Positions 1-7,810 of a DNA stretch of 54,427 nucleotides are shown piece by piece (the stretch's first letter is position 1; each line of letters starts with the position of its first letter). Origin of the DNA: Bacillus sp. V5-8f. Its GTDB lineage: Bacteria; Bacillota; Bacilli; Bacillales; DSM-1321. Location of the stretch: contig NZ_PGUW01000025.1 in assembly GCF_002863565.1 (NCBI RefSeq), positions 1 to 54,427 of the forward strand, read 5' to 3'. The notes beneath the pieces are model-generated. The model was not told the origin of the DNA, made no database searches, and was given only the letters and a program-made list of their open reading frames with translations. Position numbers and translations under genes: made by a program.

Positions 1-36
1 AAAGCAACGGGGGACTGACCCCTTCTATTTTATTAT

Positions 37-66
37 TTGATAGAAGTATAGTTTATAAGTTATGAT
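37..66 (+). promoter_or_regulatory. putative sigma-A promoter of the MerR-yugP pair
   Basis: TTGATA (37-42) and TATGAT (61-66) are separated by 18 bp. A perfect 16-bp palindrome, ACCATCACGTGATGGT (74-89), follows and is itself followed by T5. It sits between the predicted start of transcription and the ribosome binding site, so it could be an operator or a short attenuator hairpin. Confidence 0.5.
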
Positions 67-141
67 ATAGTTAAACCATCACGTGATGGTTTTTCAAGAG
101 GAGGAGTTACCAATGGGGCTGCGAGATTAAGGATTGGCGAA

Positions 142-513
142 TTGGCTGATATGGCCAATGTCACAAAACGGACAATTGATCATTATACCCGTATGGGTTT
201 ATTAAAAGCAGAACGTTCCAGTTCCAATTACCGTTATTATGACATGGATTCAGTTTCCCGCCTACACTACATTGAAGAAATGAAAAAGAATCATATGTCA
301 TTACAGGAAATCAAATTGAAGTTAAAAGAACAAGAGATTGAGAATGTAGACGTACAGGAGCTAAAGGAAAAAATAAGGGAACTAGAGCTTGACGTTTCAG
401 CAATTGTATCTTTATTAAAAGAAAAGGGCTTACACAATCCCGAGATGATAAAGAAGCATCTCTCCCATGAAAGCTTGTCTCTTATCCAATCTCTATTATT
501 ATTACTACTCTAG
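142..513 (+). CDS. MerR family transcriptional regulator (start uncertain)
   Basis: The protein has the winged-helix DNA-binding pattern of MerR regulators at its N-terminus (KRTIDHYTRMGLL, then NYRYYD), followed by a predicted coiled coil (roughly residues 55-95) that would dimerise. No C-terminal effector domain is visible. The open frame begins at a TTG with no good ribosome binding site, but the reading frame continues upstream to encode RLRIGE, which is the normal start of the MerR fold. A strong GGAGGAG (100-106) precedes an ATG at 113 that is one frame off and stops after five codons, so the 5' end may carry a one-base frameshift. The C-terminus ends in a run of six leucines. The stop codon overlaps the ribosome binding site of the metallopeptidase gene, so the two are probably co-transcribed. 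Target genes are unknown. Confidence 0.75.
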   Translation: MADMANVTKRTIDHYTRMGLLKAERSSSNYRYYDMDSVSRLHYIEEMKKNHMSLQEIKLKLKEQEIENVDVQELKEKIRELELDVSAIVSLLKEKGLHNPEMIKKHLSHESLSLIQSLLLLLL

Positions 514-529
514 GAGGCAACAAAATAAG

Positions 530-1219
530 ATGATTTTCCATCCTATGGATTTTCTTATCTTTCTGGCATTAGGCATTTCGATTTGGGCACAATTTAGGGT
601 AAAAGGTAATTTTAATAAATGGGCACAAGTGCCAACGAGAACGGGATTATCAGGTGCTGAAACCGCGCGCAGGCTTCTTGACGAGAATGGACTTCACTCC
701 ATTCCTATCGAAGTAGTCGCCGGAACACTATCCGACCATTACGACCCAATTAATAAAGTGGTCCGCTTATCAGAAGCCGTATATTATGGTAATTCCATCG
801 CTTCGATTTCTGTAGCCGCTCATGAAGTGGGCCATGCGATCCAACATAAGCAATCTTACGGGGCATTAGTTCTGCGTCATCGAATTTTCCCGGTTGCAAG
901 CATTGCTTCCGGTGCTGCCCCCTTCTTATTCTTGGGGGGAATGCTTTTAAACCAGCTATCCCTGATTGGCCTGGGAATAATCATATTTTCTGCAGCGGTT
1001 GCATTCCAGCTCATCACATTGCCGGTAGAGTTCAACGCAAGCAGCAGGGCCAGAAAGTTGATGCTAGCTGAGGGCATCCTCTATAATGAAGAGGAAGTTG
1101 GAGTAAAGAAAGTATTGAACGCCGCCGCGCTTACTTACGTAGCAGCAGCATTAATGTCACTGTTTGAATTAATTAAATTTGTCATGATCTTTTTTCAAGG
1201 ACAACAAGAAGAAGAATAA
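530..1219 (+). CDS. yugP: YugP-type membrane zinc metallopeptidase
   Basis: This 229-residue protein matches the neutral zinc metallopeptidase family represented by B. subtilis YugP. It has an N-terminal membrane segment (residues 7-20), the zinc-binding HEVGH motif at residues 98-102, and two or three hydrophobic segments in the C-terminal half. Family membership predicts a membrane-bound peptidase; its substrate is unknown. The ATG at 530 was chosen because AGGAGG (512-517) lies 12 bases upstream and the protein then begins directly before the first membrane helix; the longer open frame would add a Tyr-rich stretch that overlaps the upstream gene. It directly follows the MerR gene. Confidence 0.88.
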   Translation: MIFHPMDFLIFLALGISIWAQFRVKGNFNKWAQVPTRTGLSGAETARRLLDENGLHSIPIEVVAGTLSDHYDPINKVVRLSEAVYYGNSIASISVAAHEVGHAIQHKQSYGALVLRHRIFPVASIASGAAPFLFLGGMLLNQLSLIGLGIIIFSAAVAFQLITLPVEFNASSRARKLMLAEGILYNEEEVGVKKVLNAAALTYVAAALMSLFELIKFVMIFFQGQQEEE

Positions 1220-1244
1220 TATTTTGCATCACTTGGAGGTGAAC

Positions 1245-1269
1245 GCCTTACTTTTGTAAGGCAACTTTT
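1245..1269 (+). terminator. hairpin with T-run between yugP and the CNNM gene
   Basis: GCCTTAC (1245-1251) and GTAAGGC (1256-1262) form a 7-bp stem with a TTTT loop, followed by AAC and T6. It has the form of an intrinsic terminator, but the TTG start of the next gene lies in its T-run and that gene's AAGG ribosome binding sequence lies in the stem. It may therefore terminate yugP transcription, attenuate the next gene, or control its translation. Confidence 0.5.
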
Positions 1270-2574
1270 TTGGACATATTAAACTTGATCTTGCTGGTGG
1301 TTTTAATTGCCATGACTGCATTCTTCGTGGCAACGGAATTCGCCATTATCAGGGTAAGAAGCTCAAGGATTGAACAGCTTATTGAAGAAGGCAGAGCAGG
1401 CGCTATAGCTGCCAAAAGGGTAACATCCCATCTGGATGAATACTTATCGGCGTGCCAACTGGGAATCACTGTAACGGCATTAGGAATCGGGTGGCTAGGG
1501 GAACCTACCATCGCTCATATGCTTGAACCGGTTTTTCTAAAATATAATGTCGGAGAATCAACTTCTCATATTATCGCGTTTGTTATCGCATTCTCTATTG
1601 TAACGTTCTTACACGTAGTAGTTGGTGAGTTAGCCCCTAAAACAGTTGCAATCCAGAAAGCTGAAGCTGTTACACTTGCGTTCTCTAAGCCCATTATTTT
1701 GTTTTATAAGATCATGTTTCCAATTATTTGGGCCCTTAATGGGTCTGCCCGTTTTATCACTGGTCTTTTCGGCTTGAAGCCAGCTTCAGAGCATGAACTG
1801 GCCCACTCAGAAGAAGAACTGCGTTTCCTCCTTTCCGAGAGTTACAAAAGCGGGGAAATCAATCAAAATGAATTAAAATATGTAAACAATATATTTGAGT
1901 TTGATGAACGGATTGCCAAAGAAATCATGGTTCCCCGTACGGAAATTGTCAGCTTTTCCATAGAGGATACCCTTGATGAAATCATCGCCACCATCCGCGA
2001 CGAAAAATACACAAGATATCCTGTCGTAGATGGCGATAAAGACAATATCGTAGGCATGATTAATATTAAGGAAATTTTGACGGCGAAAATCTCCCGGGAA
2101 ACGTTAATAGAGGGAGCCTCGTTAAAGCCATTCATTAAACCAATTATCCGTGTGATTGAAAATATACCAATCCACGACCTGCTTGTGAAAATGCAAAAGG
2201 AACGGACACATATGGCCATTCTTTTTGATGAATATGGTGGAACCTCAGGCCTTGTTACGGTAGAGGATATCCTTGAGGAAATTGTCGGGGAAATCCGCGA
2301 TGAATTCGATGCGGACGAAATATCCGAAATTAGAAAGATTAAGCAGGATCATTATATATTCAATTCAAGGGTTCTGATAAGCGAAGTTAATGATATGCTT
2401 GGCATCCATCTTTCTGAAGAAGATGTCGACACGCTCGGTGGCTGGTTCCTGACCCAAAGCTTTGACGTTAAACAAGGAGACGAATTAGAGGCTGAAGGAT
2501 ATTTGTTCAAAATCAAAGATTTAGACGGCCATCATATTTTGTTCATTGAAGTGAAAAAATTAGCAGTAACGTGA
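1270..2574 (+). CDS. CNNM/CBS-domain transporter-like protein (hemolysin family, CorC type)
   Basis: This 434-residue protein has the three-part layout of the CNNM/CorC family. An N-terminal DUF21 membrane domain with about four hydrophobic segments (residues 1-190, including [10 protein letters not shown]) is followed by paired CBS domains (about 210-335, with MVPRTEI and [21 protein letters not shown]) and a C-terminal CorC_HlyC domain (about 350-430). Related Bacillus proteins (YrkA, YqhB and others) are linked to magnesium or other cation export or tolerance; substrate here is inferred. The only in-frame start before the first helix is TTG at 1270, because a stop lies at 1240-1242 and no other start codon falls between. 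Confidence 0.88.
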   Translation: MDILNLILLVVLIAMTAFFVATEFAIIRVRSSRIEQLIEEGRAGAIAAKRVTSHLDEYLSACQLGITVTALGIGWLGEPTIAHMLEPVFLKYNVGESTSHIIAFVIAFSIVTFLHVVVGELAPKTVAIQKAEAVTLAFSKPIILFYKIMFPIIWALNGSARFITGLFGLKPASEHELAHSEEELRFLLSESYKSGEINQNELKYVNNIFEFDERIAKEIMVPRTEIVSFSIEDTLDEIIATIRDEKYTRYPVVDGDKDNIVGMINIKEILTAKISRETLIEGASLKPFIKPIIRVIENIPIHDLLVKMQKERTHMAILFDEYGGTSGLVTVEDILEEIVGEIRDEFDADEISEIRKIKQDHYIFNSRVLISEVNDMLGIHLSEEDVDTLGGWFLTQSFDVKQGDELEAEGYLFKIKDLDGHHILFIEVKKLAVT

Positions 2575-2597
2575 CTCAGTTTTTAGTTTAGGGTACA

Positions 2598-2629
2598 CCC
2601 CTCGTATAAGTTATACGAGGGGATTTTTA
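2598..2629 (+). terminator. intrinsic terminator of the CNNM gene
   Basis: CCCCTCGTATAA (2598-2609) pairs with TTATACGAGGGG (2611-2622), giving a stem of about 11 bp, followed by ATTTTTA. It lies about 25 bases after the CNNM stop codon. Confidence 0.9.
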
Positions 2630-3189
2630 TATACGTAAACAAAACGAGGTTCCTTAAATATTCTAACCGGATTGACCATCACTTTTTTCTATATAACAGG
2701 GGAAAAACTCCTAAATTCACCACTAATTACATGTGTTGTGGTCAATAGGTAATAGCAATCGGAAGAAAGAATCGCTAATGCTTTTAGTTTATTTCATTTT
2801 TGTTCCCTTGATTCACAGGATATTATAGGTCGGCTTTGGCGGAATCATATGAATGTAACGACGGAAAAGCCTACATCGCATAGTTACGCACACAGCAGCA
2901 TCGATAAATTTTAACCCCTCTGGCTCTCCCCCCCTTTCTCACAACCCTATATTATGAGCAATCGATTCGGGGGAAACCCACCAAAACGAGTCCCAGCACC
3001 TACATAGCAAAAAGCAAACTGATGAATAACGAAATCCTGAGTAGTAATTTCAAAACCATTACTAATAAAAAAGTTATCTAATGATAAGTTATTTTTCCCG
3101 CTTTTCAATCCTTGCTGATGTTTCCTTTCATAAATCGACGAAAAAAAAGGAAAGCTAACAAAGCAACGATAAACAAAGGAGTGAACAGC
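2630..3189. other. 560-bp intergenic stretch with no recognisable gene
   Basis: No open frame with a ribosome binding site, no RNA gene and no strong repeat was seen on either strand. The downstream gene is sporulation-type, so a sporulation sigma promoter may lie near 3110-3160, but none could be called with confidence. Confidence 0.4.
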
Positions 3190-4023
3190 ATGAAAAAAGG
3201 GATCATTATTTTAAGCTCTGCGTTACTTCTCTCCGGGCTGACTGGATGCAATGACAATAATGATAATAACGCAGCTGATAATAACGGCGGAGACGGACAA
3301 GTCCAAACTGCCCGGGTGGGAAATAACAATGAAGGCAATGGAAACAATAACAATCGAACCATGAGAGTTGCCGACCGCGCTGAAAGGAATATTGAGCGCA
3401 TGAACCAGGTGGACGAGGCACATGTGATTTTAGCCAATAATAACGCATATGTGGCTGTTAGGCTAAATGATGATCGGAATAACAATGGCAACAATGGAAA
3501 CGGCCAAAATGGCGATGGGCGAAACACTGATAACGGTACCGATGCAGGAATCGGGACAGGCTATGGGCTAGGAAATGGGACGAACACAGCGGATGATGAA
3601 GAAGACGGAAATGTAACGGATAACAATGGCGGACGAGGATTTGCAAACGCTGGCGCAACAGATGATGGCAAAGGACGGGCGCTTAATAACGGTACTACCG
3701 GAACAAAAGCAAATAATAACAACGGCGGGAATGCCAATGGAGGCAACCGTAACAACAATAACGGCGCACAAAACGATGGAAATGGTAACGGATCGAGGAC
3801 CTACAGTGCGGTATCAACCGATTTTGAGCAACAAGTAGCCGATCAGGTGAGGGCGGCGGATAAAAAGGTCCATCGAGTGTACGTGTCCACAAATCCCGAT
3901 TTTTTTGACAGAATGACTACTTACGCCAATGACATTCGTGATGGACAAAATGGCGGTGGCCGAAACGGTAATGATCTTTTCAATGACTTTAATAATATGG
4001 TGAACGATTTATTCGGAAGATAA
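3190..4023 (+). CDS. YhcN/YlaJ-type sporulation lipoprotein with Asn/Gly-rich linker
   Basis: A 277-residue lipoprotein. The signal peptide MKKGIIILSSALLLSGLTGC ends in an LTGC lipobox, so Cys20 should be lipidated. The first half of a YhcN/YlaJ domain follows (ADRAERNIERMNQVDEAHVI, then AYVAVRL), then about 100 residues rich in Asn, Gly and Asp, and then the domain's second half (STDFEQQVADQVRAADKKVH, then VYVSTNPDFF). Family members are spore or forespore membrane lipoproteins connected with spore germination or outgrowth; the exact role is unknown. The ATG at 3190 was chosen because GGAG lies just upstream and the lipoprotein signal begins there. The Asn/Gly-rich insert is much longer than I expect for the family. 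Confidence 0.85.
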   Translation: MKKGIIILSSALLLSGLTGCNDNNDNNAADNNGGDGQVQTARVGNNNEGNGNNNNRTMRVADRAERNIERMNQVDEAHVILANNNAYVAVRLNDDRNNNGNNGNGQNGDGRNTDNGTDAGIGTGYGLGNGTNTADDEEDGNVTDNNGGRGFANAGATDDGKGRALNNGTTGTKANNNNGGNANGGNRNNNNGAQNDGNGNGSRTYSAVSTDFEQQVADQVRAADKKVHRVYVSTNPDFFDRMTTYANDIRDGQNGGGRNGNDLFNDFNNMVNDLFGR

Positions 4024-4033
4024 ACCTATACAT

Positions 4034-4060
4034 GCTGTCGAATTCCTCGACAGCTTTTTT
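4034..4060 (+). terminator. intrinsic terminator of the lipoprotein gene
   Basis: GCTGTCGA (4034-4041) and TCGACAGC (4047-4054) form a perfect 8-bp stem with a 5-base loop, followed by T6. It starts 11 bases after the stop codon. Confidence 0.92.
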
Positions 4061-4092
4061 CCATTTCATTCGTTTTTTAGCTGAAATGCGGA

Positions 4093-4120
4093 TTGACACA
4101 CAGGACAAATATGATATATT
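4093..4120 (+). promoter_or_regulatory. sigma-A promoter of the amino-acid permease
   Basis: TTGACA (4093-4098) is a perfect -35 box, followed after 16 bp by TATATT (4115-4120). Transcription should start near 4127, leaving a leader of about 108 bases before the permease ATG. Confidence 0.75.
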
Positions 4121-4180
4121 AATATAAGAATACTTTAGTGCTTAAAAGCGTTGAATCAAAAAAGAAAAAAAGTTCATCAG

Positions 4181-4207
4181 TTCCTACAGATTCAGTAGGG
4201 ATTTTTT
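4181..4207 (+). terminator. possible attenuator hairpin in the permease leader
   Basis: CCTAC (4183-4187) and GTAGG (4195-4199), extended by a wobble and an A-T pair, form a hairpin with a 7-base loop followed by T6 (4202-4207). It lies between the promoter at 4093 and the permease start at 4235, the position expected of a transcription attenuator. No T-box or known riboswitch motif was recognised. Confidence 0.5.
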
Positions 4208-4234
4208 ATTTTAAGAAAGGATGGCTAAGTCATC

Positions 4235-5575
4235 ATGGAAAAACATCATCAAGATTTACAAAAAGGTTTATTGCCAAGACATGTGCTGTTTATCGCCTTG
4301 GCTGGCATGATTGGAACGGGCATTTTTAAAGGCAGTGCCGCTACTTTACAAACAGCAGGGCCGAGTGTTGTATTTGCGTATTTATTTGGGGGATTACTGC
4401 TTTTCATTGTTATGGCAGCTTTAGGAGAAATGGCTTCGGCGTTCCCAAATTCTAATATTCAAAACTTAATAAATAAGGCATTCGGTTTCCGGATATCATT
4501 TATCGTTGGCTGGCTATATTGGTTTAATTGGATTATCGTAATCATCGTGGAATTATTGGCAGCAGGCAGCTTTTTGCAATTTTGGTATCCATCTGTACCA
4601 TTATGGTTATTAAGCTTACTTTGTTCAGTAGTAATAATTGGAATTAACTTATTCCACGTTAAATATTATGGAGAACTCGAGTTCTGGTTCGCTGGAATCA
4701 AAATAGTGGCTATCATCGCTTTTATTGTGTTAGGTTCTCTTATCCTGTTCGGTTTTTTCCCGGGTTCTACCCCAGATGCCATTTCGAACTATACGGCACA
4801 TGGCGGATTTGTTCCAAATGGAATGGAAGGGATTTTTAGCGCATTTTTAGTCGTCATGTTCTCATATGGCGGGGCTGAACTGATTGGGGTTGCTGTTACA
4901 GAGACGAAGAATGCCCAACAAGTTTTGCCAAGGGTCATTAAAGGGGCTGTATACAGGGTTATCTTTTTTTACATCTTGCCTATCCTTATCATCTGCGGAA
5001 TAATGCCTTGGAATGAGGTTACAGGTGAAGACAGCCCATTCGTTCAAGTATTCAGCATATCAGGATTACCAGGTGCTGCGCATATTATGAATTTTGTACT
5101 TTTAACAGCTGTATTATCAGCTGCCAATTCGGGGGTTTTCGCTACATCACGAACATTATATTCCATGGCCCAAAGCGGCGAGGCACCGAAAGTATTGTTG
5201 AAAACATCTCAAAAAGGAATTCCCTTGAATGGGATTATGATCACTGCCTTATGCATTTTAGCCGGTGTGTTTATGGCCTATTTAACTCCGGAACAAATTA
5301 TCGGCCATATGATGTCCATACCTGGCTTTACGATTATTTTATTATGGGTCTCAATTTGTTTGGCACAGTTGAAGCTACGTTCCCAATACACAAAGAAACC
5401 TGGTTTCCAGGTTAGATGGTATCCGTATACAACAGTCTTTGCCATCATAGCCCTATTAATCATCTTTATCGCATTTATTTTTAATAAATCAAATTTAATA
5501 GGTTCAGTGGTTTGTCTAGTGACTATTACGTTGCTAACCATCTTTTCTTTTATCTTTAAAAATGCAAATAGATGA
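4235..5575 (+). CDS. APC-family amino-acid permease
   Basis: A 446-residue integral membrane protein with about 12 hydrophobic segments and the amino-acid/polyamine/organocation signature at the first helix (GMIGTGIFKGSAATLQTAGP), then GEMASAFPN. It resembles the AAT subfamily of proton-coupled amino-acid permeases. The substrate cannot be read from sequence. It is transcribed alone from the promoter at 4093 and ends at a shared bidirectional terminator. The start at 4235 has AAAGGA about 13 bases upstream, rather far, but the protein begins where family members do (a short charged N-terminus, then LPRHVLFIALAG). A different-frame ATG at 4222 leads nowhere. Confidence 0.88.
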   Translation: MEKHHQDLQKGLLPRHVLFIALAGMIGTGIFKGSAATLQTAGPSVVFAYLFGGLLLFIVMAALGEMASAFPNSNIQNLINKAFGFRISFIVGWLYWFNWIIVIIVELLAAGSFLQFWYPSVPLWLLSLLCSVVIIGINLFHVKYYGELEFWFAGIKIVAIIAFIVLGSLILFGFFPGSTPDAISNYTAHGGFVPNGMEGIFSAFLVVMFSYGGAELIGVAVTETKNAQQVLPRVIKGAVYRVIFFYILPILIICGIMPWNEVTGEDSPFVQVFSISGLPGAAHIMNFVLLTAVLSAANSGVFATSRTLYSMAQSGEAPKVLLKTSQKGIPLNGIMITALCILAGVFMAYLTPEQIIGHMMSIPGFTIILLWVSICLAQLKLRSQYTKKPGFQVRWYPYTTVFAIIALLIIFIAFIFNKSNLIGSVVCLVTITLLTIFSFIFKNANR

Positions 5576-5590
5576 ATCTATTAAAAATCG

Positions 5591-5640
5591 GGAGATTGAT
5601 AACAGCCAGAATAGCTTGGCAGTTGTTAATCTCCATTTTC
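5591..5640. terminator. bidirectional terminator between permease and tnrA
   Basis: A long imperfect hairpin (5591-5608 with 5617-5634) is anchored by GGAGATT and AATCTCC, with wobble pairs and one mismatch inside. A short T-run follows on the + strand (5636-5639). It separates the convergent permease and tnrA genes. Confidence 0.75.
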
Positions 5641-5649
5641 TAGTTTGAT

Positions 5650-5979
5650 TTACTTGTCTTGAATGCCAAATTGGGCATTTATCTGTCCCCTTAACATCCT
5701 TTTGCGTATCTCACGTTGATCTTCTTTGCCACTCTTCCTGATCATTTCTTGCCTGATTTCAAAAGTTTGGACACCATCCTCTATTTTGTTGGCAATGTCC
5801 ATTAATGTTTCCACGTCAGAAAAAGAATACTTGCGGCTGCCCCGCGGTGTTCTTTCAGGGAAAATCAGATTCCTTTCTTCATAATAGCGGATCTGTCTTT
5901 CTGTCAAACCGGTTAATTCACTGACCACTCCGATTGAAATCACTTTCTTGTCTTTATAAGATGCTTCCTGATACGCCAC
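5650..5979 (-). CDS. tnrA: TnrA, global nitrogen regulator (MerR family)
   Basis: TnrA activates nitrogen-scavenging genes and represses glutamine synthetase genes during nitrogen limitation; glutamine synthetase binds its C-terminus to inactivate it. The sequence shows the TnrA N-terminus [11 protein letters not shown], the MerR helix-turn-helix ([17 protein letters not shown], then GSRKYSF), [11 protein letters not shown] and the GS-binding tail ([15 protein letters not shown]). I chose the GTG at 5979-5977: it has GGGGTGA just upstream and gives a 109-residue protein whose N-terminus is the same length as that of B. subtilis TnrA. The open frame runs 9 codons further upstream. A perfect TnrA box lies about 50 bp upstream of the predicted transcription start, which points to autoregulation. 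It sits beside the nitrate genes, an ideal TnrA target. Confidence 0.93.
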   Translation of the reverse strand: MAYQEASYKDKKVISIGVVSELTGLTERQIRYYEERNLIFPERTPRGSRKYSFSDVETLMDIANKIEDGVQTFEIRQEMIRKSGKEDQREIRKRMLRGQINAQFGIQDK

Positions 5980-6023
5980 TTCACTCACCCCACAAAGAAT
6001 AGCCAACAGTTTTCTTTGACTTT

Positions 6024-6075
6024 ATTATACTTTAAATTGGAAATTTTCACACAACTCGTGTTAGATTTTCTCACA
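6024..6075 (-). promoter_or_regulatory. TnrA-activated promoter of tnrA
   Basis: TGTTAGATTTTCTCACA (6059-6075) fits the TnrA consensus TGTNANATTTTNTNACA at every defined position. On the minus strand a perfect TATAAT (6029-6024) follows, putting the transcription start near 6017 and the box centre (6067) near -50, the spacing known for TnrA-activated promoters. Confidence 0.88.
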
Positions 6076-6154
6076 TAATAATGTGAATATAAGTAAACGT
6101 ACCAATTTATAAACAGCTCTTGATGTAAATCCTTCTACATAACCGGAGACATGG

Positions 6155-6188
6155 AAGGCCAGCCGAAATATCTTCGACTGGCCTTTTA
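6155..6188. terminator. hairpin between narK and tnrA
   Basis: AAGGCCAGCCGAA (6155-6167) and TTCGACTGGCCTT (6173-6185) form a strong hairpin with one mismatch. T4 follows only on the + strand, and the minus-strand side has no U-run, so its service as terminator for the minus-strand narK is plausible but not certain. Confidence 0.5.
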
Positions 6189-6211
6189 AAGCAATATTCG
6201 CTTACATTATC

Positions 6212-7415
6212 TTATACTTTCACTGGCATATTGTTTATAGCGAGAGACTTCTTCCAGTTCTGTCTTGCTATTAGCAATACAGAAAAACCAATGATTCCGA
6301 TTATTGCATAGCAGATAAATCCAGCGGCATAAGTGCCTGTCAACTGTTTCAATGATCCAAGAAGGTTCGGTACAAAAAATCCGCCTATTCCCCCAGCAGC
6401 TCCGACCATTCCAGTAATCATCCCCATTTCCTTTTGGAATCGCTGAGGAATGACCTGGAAAACGGCCCGTTCCCCATTCCAAGGCAGGCCATTCCAACAA
6501 ACAATAAAATCATCACCATATAGAAGGAAGGCAGATAACTGACGCCAAACATGGTTGCGGAAACAACGATAAACAACACACTCAGTACATTCGTGCCACC
6601 CAGCCGGTCTGCAAGGTATCCGCCAACAGGACGGAAAAAGCTGCCCGCTGCTACAACCAGCGTAACGAAATCGCCTGCGCTCACTCTTGATAAATGATAT
6701 TGGTCGACAAAAAAGATGCTGAGGAAACTTGATAATCCTACAAATCCTCCGAAGGTGACACTATATAGTACACAGAAATACCATGTATCCGTGGATTTAA
6801 AAATGCGGAAATAAGCTTTCACCGGCATAGGCTCAGGCTGTGATGGAGCATCTTTTGCCATGAAAATATAGGCGATGAATACCAGGGCAAGTGGAATAAG
6901 TGCCATTCCCAACACGTTATGCCAACCGAATTCTGTGGCAAGACGAGGACCAAATAACGTAGCAAATAGAGTACCGCTATTCCCTGCTCCTGCTATGCCC
7001 ATAGCAAGGCCTTGCAAATGTGGCGGATACCAACGGCTGCCATTGGAATAGCTGCCGCAAAGCTGCCACCTGCTACACCCAATAAAACAGCGATACAAAA
7101 TAACTCCCCTAAGCTATGGCCGAACAACCATCCCCATAAGAGGGGAACCATCGTAATAATCATTCCGCCAATGGCTGTTTTCCGAGGGCCGATCCGATCA
7201 GTCAACACTCCAAGGATGATACGGAAAATGGAGCCCCCTAAAATCGGCAACGCTACTATCAGTCCTTTTTCCGCTGGTGAGAGACCGAAGTCTTTCGTAA
7301 TGAAAGCCCCTAGGGCACCCAGGATTACCCAAATCATAAAGCTTACGTCAAAGTATAAAAACGAGGCGAGTAAAGAAGGAGCATGGCCGCTCTTTTTCAA
7401 TTCAGATAATTTCAT
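6212..7415 (-). pseudogene. narK: nitrate/nitrite transporter (NarK/NasA, MFS), two frameshifts
   Basis: The three reading frames together encode a near-complete MFS transporter of the nitrate/nitrite porter family (about 400 residues). The pieces are [20 protein letters not shown] to AAAIPMA; then [20 protein letters not shown] to [10 protein letters not shown]; then [18 protein letters not shown] to the end. The frame breaks near 7040 (PMA to SRW) and near 6465 (MGNG to VFQ), each consistent with loss of one base. The start has GGGAG upstream. An intact protein would import nitrate for assimilation. Both breaks lie outside long homopolymers and surrounding genes are intact, so real decay seems more likely than sequencing error, but that cannot be settled here. 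It is the last gene of the nasD-nasE-narK set. Confidence 0.85.
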
Positions 7416-7449
7416 TAGATATCACTCCCTTAGATTGCTGTTACGATGG

Positions 7450-7776
7450 CTACTCCTCCATGAGAACATATACTTTTCCGTCTTCCACTAATGTCTTAAA
7501 CGTTTTGACACATCCCGTATCCGGTTCTTGAACCTGGCCATCCTGCAAGCAGATTTTACAGTCATGCATTGGACAAAAGACAAAATCACCACTGACCATC
7601 CCTTCAGCCAGAACTCCCCCTTTGTGGGGGCAGCGATTTTCAACCGCACGTATACTCCCGTTCAATAATTTAAATACGGCGACTTCCTTATCTCCTACAT
7701 ATACGGTTTTGCCAATTCGTTCAGCCAATTCTCCAGCAGGACCGACCAGTACTTTCATTATGCTTTTATTCACCAT
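7450..7776 (-). CDS. nasE: nitrite reductase small subunit NasE (Rieske 2Fe-2S)
   Basis: This 108-residue protein has the Rieske-like iron-sulfur motifs CPHKGG and CPMHDCK about 20 residues apart, and the length and layout of the small subunit of assimilatory NAD(P)H nitrite reductase. That enzyme reduces nitrite to ammonium in the cytoplasm together with the siroheme large subunit NasD. The ATG at 7776 follows GGAGGG by 7 bases. The frame is intact, but its partner nasD just upstream is truncated and frameshifted and the transporter downstream is broken, so the protein may have lost its function. Confidence 0.9.
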   Translation of the reverse strand: MVNKSIMKVLVGPAGELAERIGKTVYVGDKEVAVFKLLNGSIRAVENRCPHKGGVLAEGMVSGDFVFCPMHDCKICLQDGQVQEPDTGCVKTFKTLVEDGKVYVLMEE

Positions 7777-7810
7777 GAATTTTCCCTCCTAGAATTGTCG
7801 CCCTTTTGCC

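Noticed and set aside
3105..3892. Several minus-strand frames opposite the Asn/Gly-rich lipoprotein gene
   Set aside because: The repetitive AAT/GGN codons keep the other frames open; none has a start site or a recognisable product.
7012..7491. 159-codon + strand frame opposite narK and nasE
   Set aside because: It is the antisense shadow of transporter coding sequence that is clearly read on the minus strand.
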